Below the pieces are notes generated by a model. That model saw only the letters and a program-made list of their open reading frames with translations, made no database searches and was not told the origin of the DNA. From CAZRGV01 sp964599655 (GTDB lineage Bacteria > Planctomycetota > Planctomycetia > Isosphaerales > Isosphaeraceae): a stretch of 7,057 bases of DNA. The stretch spans positions 1 to 7,057 of the forward strand of contig CAZRGV010000226.1 in NCBI GenBank assembly GCA_964599655.1. The letters run 5' to 3'. Position numbers and translations under genes: made by a program. Positions 5,945 to 7,057 of this stretch are shown in pieces (position 1 is the stretch's first letter; every line of letters begins with the position of its first letter).

Positions 5945-6194
5945 CCTCCCGCGTCTTGCCCTGGTTGTTGCGGCCTCGGATCTCGTAGGCGAGCTCGCCT
6001 CCCTCTTCCTTGACGAGCCAGGCCCGCTCAAACTCGACGTCCGGCAGGCGCTCCTTGGCGACCTTCAAGACGCCCTCGGGGATCTCGGAGAGGGCCACGG
6101 TTTCCTCCTCGGGCAATGGGCCGGGCGAGCCGTCGCCGCAGCCGAGCAAAAGGGCCGAGAGGAGCAGGGCCGTCCATCGGAGGTTTGGTCGCAT
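5904..6194 (-). CDS. Small PepSY-like lipoprotein
   Basis: A 96-residue protein. The N-terminus MRPNLRWTALLLSALLLGC is a lipoprotein signal with a lipobox ending at Cys19, so membrane anchoring is expected. Residues about 34-96 resemble the PepSY-like fold of small periplasmic proteins: an initial helix (IPEGVLKVAKERLPDVEF), then the strands AWLVKEEGGELAYEIRGR and TREVKVSASGKVLEEE. The role of such domains is unclear (protease-inhibitor-like or ligand-binding), and none is assigned here. No Shine-Dalgarno sequence is evident before the ATG. It starts 25 bp after the DUF1559 stop on the same strand and is probably cotranscribed and perhaps translationally coupled with it. Its 3' end overlaps the DUF1593 gene by 41 bp. 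Confidence 0.82.
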   Translation of the reverse strand: MRPNLRWTALLLSALLLGCGDGSPGPLPEEETVALSEIPEGVLKVAKERLPDVEFERAWLVKEEGGELAYEIRGRNNQGKTREVKVSASGKVLEEE

Positions 6195-6219
6195 CGAAGG
6201 GTATCCGATCGAGGAAGGG

Positions 6220-7057
6220 TCAATACTCGCCGGAGATGGTCTCGCCGCCGGCCCGGGTCGCCAGGGCGAAGTAGGTCTCCCGGTCCATGGTGGTCTTGAG
6301 GAACGAGACGTGGCCGTCGGCGAAGACGTAGTTGACGCCCTGGCCGTGCCTGCTGAAGAACATGTTCACGTCGGAGCGATAGTCGCCGGGCCCGAGCCCT
6401 TCGCCCGCGTGGCCGAGGGTCATTCCGGGACCAGGCTCGACGCGGGGACGGCCGACGGTCGCCCCCGCCGGAGGGGCCAGGGTCGCCCCCGTGACCGAGC
6501 CGACCCAGGTCGCCTCCCCCAGGTTGAACGACCGCTCTCCCGCGGCGATGGTCTGCCCGGTGCCGTCGGTGATATGGTTCAGTCGGACGCTGCTGTTGCG
6601 GTAGAAGAGTCCCTCGCCCTCGACGCCCGGCTCGCCCAGGCCGAACATGGCCACATAGTTGGATGACGCGACCTGACAAATCCTGTCGCCGGGCAGGAGC
6701 CGGAAGGACTTTTCTGGCGTGAAGGTGGCCCAGATCAGGGGCGGAGCATCGTCGGACGGGCAGAGGAAGAAGTCGAGCAGGGTGAGCCGGCTGGTCAGGT
6801 TCTCGGGCTTCTCGATATTGAGCTCGAAGTTGATGGTCGAGAACAACGGCGTCTGCNNNNNNNNNNNNNNNNNNNNNNNNNNNNNNNNNNNNNNNNNNNN
6901 NNNNNNNNNNNNNNNNNNNNNNNNNNNNNNNNNNNNNNGAGATAGTTGTGCATCGCCAGGCCGATCTGCTTGAGGTTGTTGACGCATTTGGTGCGTCGGG
7001 CGGCCTCTCGAGCGGCCTGCACGGCCGGCAAGAGCAGGGCGATCAGGACGCCGATGA
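6220..7057 (-). CDS. DUF1559 prepilin-like protein (5' end outside window, interrupted by N gap)
   Basis: This is a planctomycete-specific, highly expanded family of secreted pseudopilin-like proteins of unknown function. The visible N-terminal part (6939-7057) reads IGVLIALLLPAVQAAREAARR then KCVNNLKQIGLAMHNYL. That is the C-terminal half of the type IV pilin-like helix and the family hallmark; the methylation motif and start lie beyond 7057. After the gap come TPLFSTINFELN, FFLCPSDDAPP, NYVAMFG, DGTGQTIAAGERS and the C-terminal H-X9-DG signature HGQGVNYVFADGHVSFLKT. The protein ends at the TGA at 6220. The two visible parts lie in different frames across the 82 N, so the N count cannot be the true length unless the gene is frameshifted. 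The true gap should be 2 modulo 3. An intact gene with a misestimated gap is the simplest reading. Confidence 0.93.
   Translation of the reverse strand, partial: HRRPDRPALAGRAGRSRGRPTHQMRQQPQADRPGDAQLSXXXXXXXXXXXXXXXXXXXXXXXXXXXXQTPLFSTINFELNIEKPENLTSRLTLLDFFLCPSDDAPPLIWATFTPEKSFRLLPGDRICQVASSNYVAMFGLGEPGVEGEGLFYRNSSVRLNHITDGTGQTIAAGERSFNLGEATWVGSVTGATLAPPAGATVGRPRVEPGPGMTLGHAGEGLGPGDYRSDVNMFFSRHGQGVNYVFADGHVSFLKTTMDRETYFALATRAGGETISGEY
6857..6938. other. Assembly gap, 82 N, inside the DUF1559 gene
   Basis: The run sits between codons for ...MHNYL and QTPLFS.... In the family this interval holds roughly 25-30 residues (a FPPG-type stretch and a LLPYLEQ-type stretch), which suits a gap near 80 bp. 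The 82 N look like an estimate from read pairs. Confidence 0.95.

Noticed and set aside
4471..5988. 505-codon plus-strand open frame overlapping the DUF1593 gene
   Set aside because: It is the +1 shadow of the DUF1593 gene, very rich in Arg/Pro/Gly. The DUF1593 frame has the signal peptide, a Shine-Dalgarno sequence and family motifs.

Overview
The window looks like a piece of a high-GC planctomycete chromosome, most likely from the Isosphaeraceae side of the phylum. This rests on gene content: a DUF1559 prepilin-like protein with the H-X9-DG signature, a Pirellula/Verrucomicrobium-type CxxCH heme-binding domain, a secreted DUF1593 protein, and an archaeal-type cofactor-independent phosphoglycerate mutase. 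No 16S or other phylogenetic marker is present, so the family is an inference.

Layout. Positions 1-818 (+) hold the 3' two thirds of apgM (glycolysis). Positions 819-2328 are a repeat-dense accessory island. It carries one complete gene on the minus strand, a REP-associated tyrosine transposase (RAYT, HUH/Y1 family, 1095-1610). Around it lie two large inverted repeats (845-899 and 915-974), five copies of one GC-rich hairpin family (one of them inverted), a 102-bp tandem repeat broken by a 100-N assembly gap (1868-1967), and a 34-bp near-identical direct repeat bracketing the whole segment (992-1025 and 2154-2187).

Positions 2329-3624 (-) encode a secreted c-type heme protein. It is divergent from nth (endonuclease III, 3776-4474, +) across a 151-bp intergenic region. 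A secreted DUF1593 nucleoside-hydrolase-like protein follows on the plus strand (4535-5944). Its 3' end overlaps by 41 bp, tail to tail, a small PepSY-like lipoprotein gene (5904-6194, -). That lipoprotein gene sits 25 bp downstream of a DUF1559 gene (6220 to beyond 7057, -) that runs off the window and is interrupted by an 82-N gap.

The coding genes are ordinary planctomycete chromosomal genes and share no obvious pathway. The DUF1559/lipoprotein pair is probably one transcription unit. The most unusual part is the RAYT with its hairpin family. It has the organisation of a REP/BIME system (a single-copy Y1 transposase plus the palindromes it may mobilise), with repeat sequences that I do not recognise from the well-described proteobacterial REPs.
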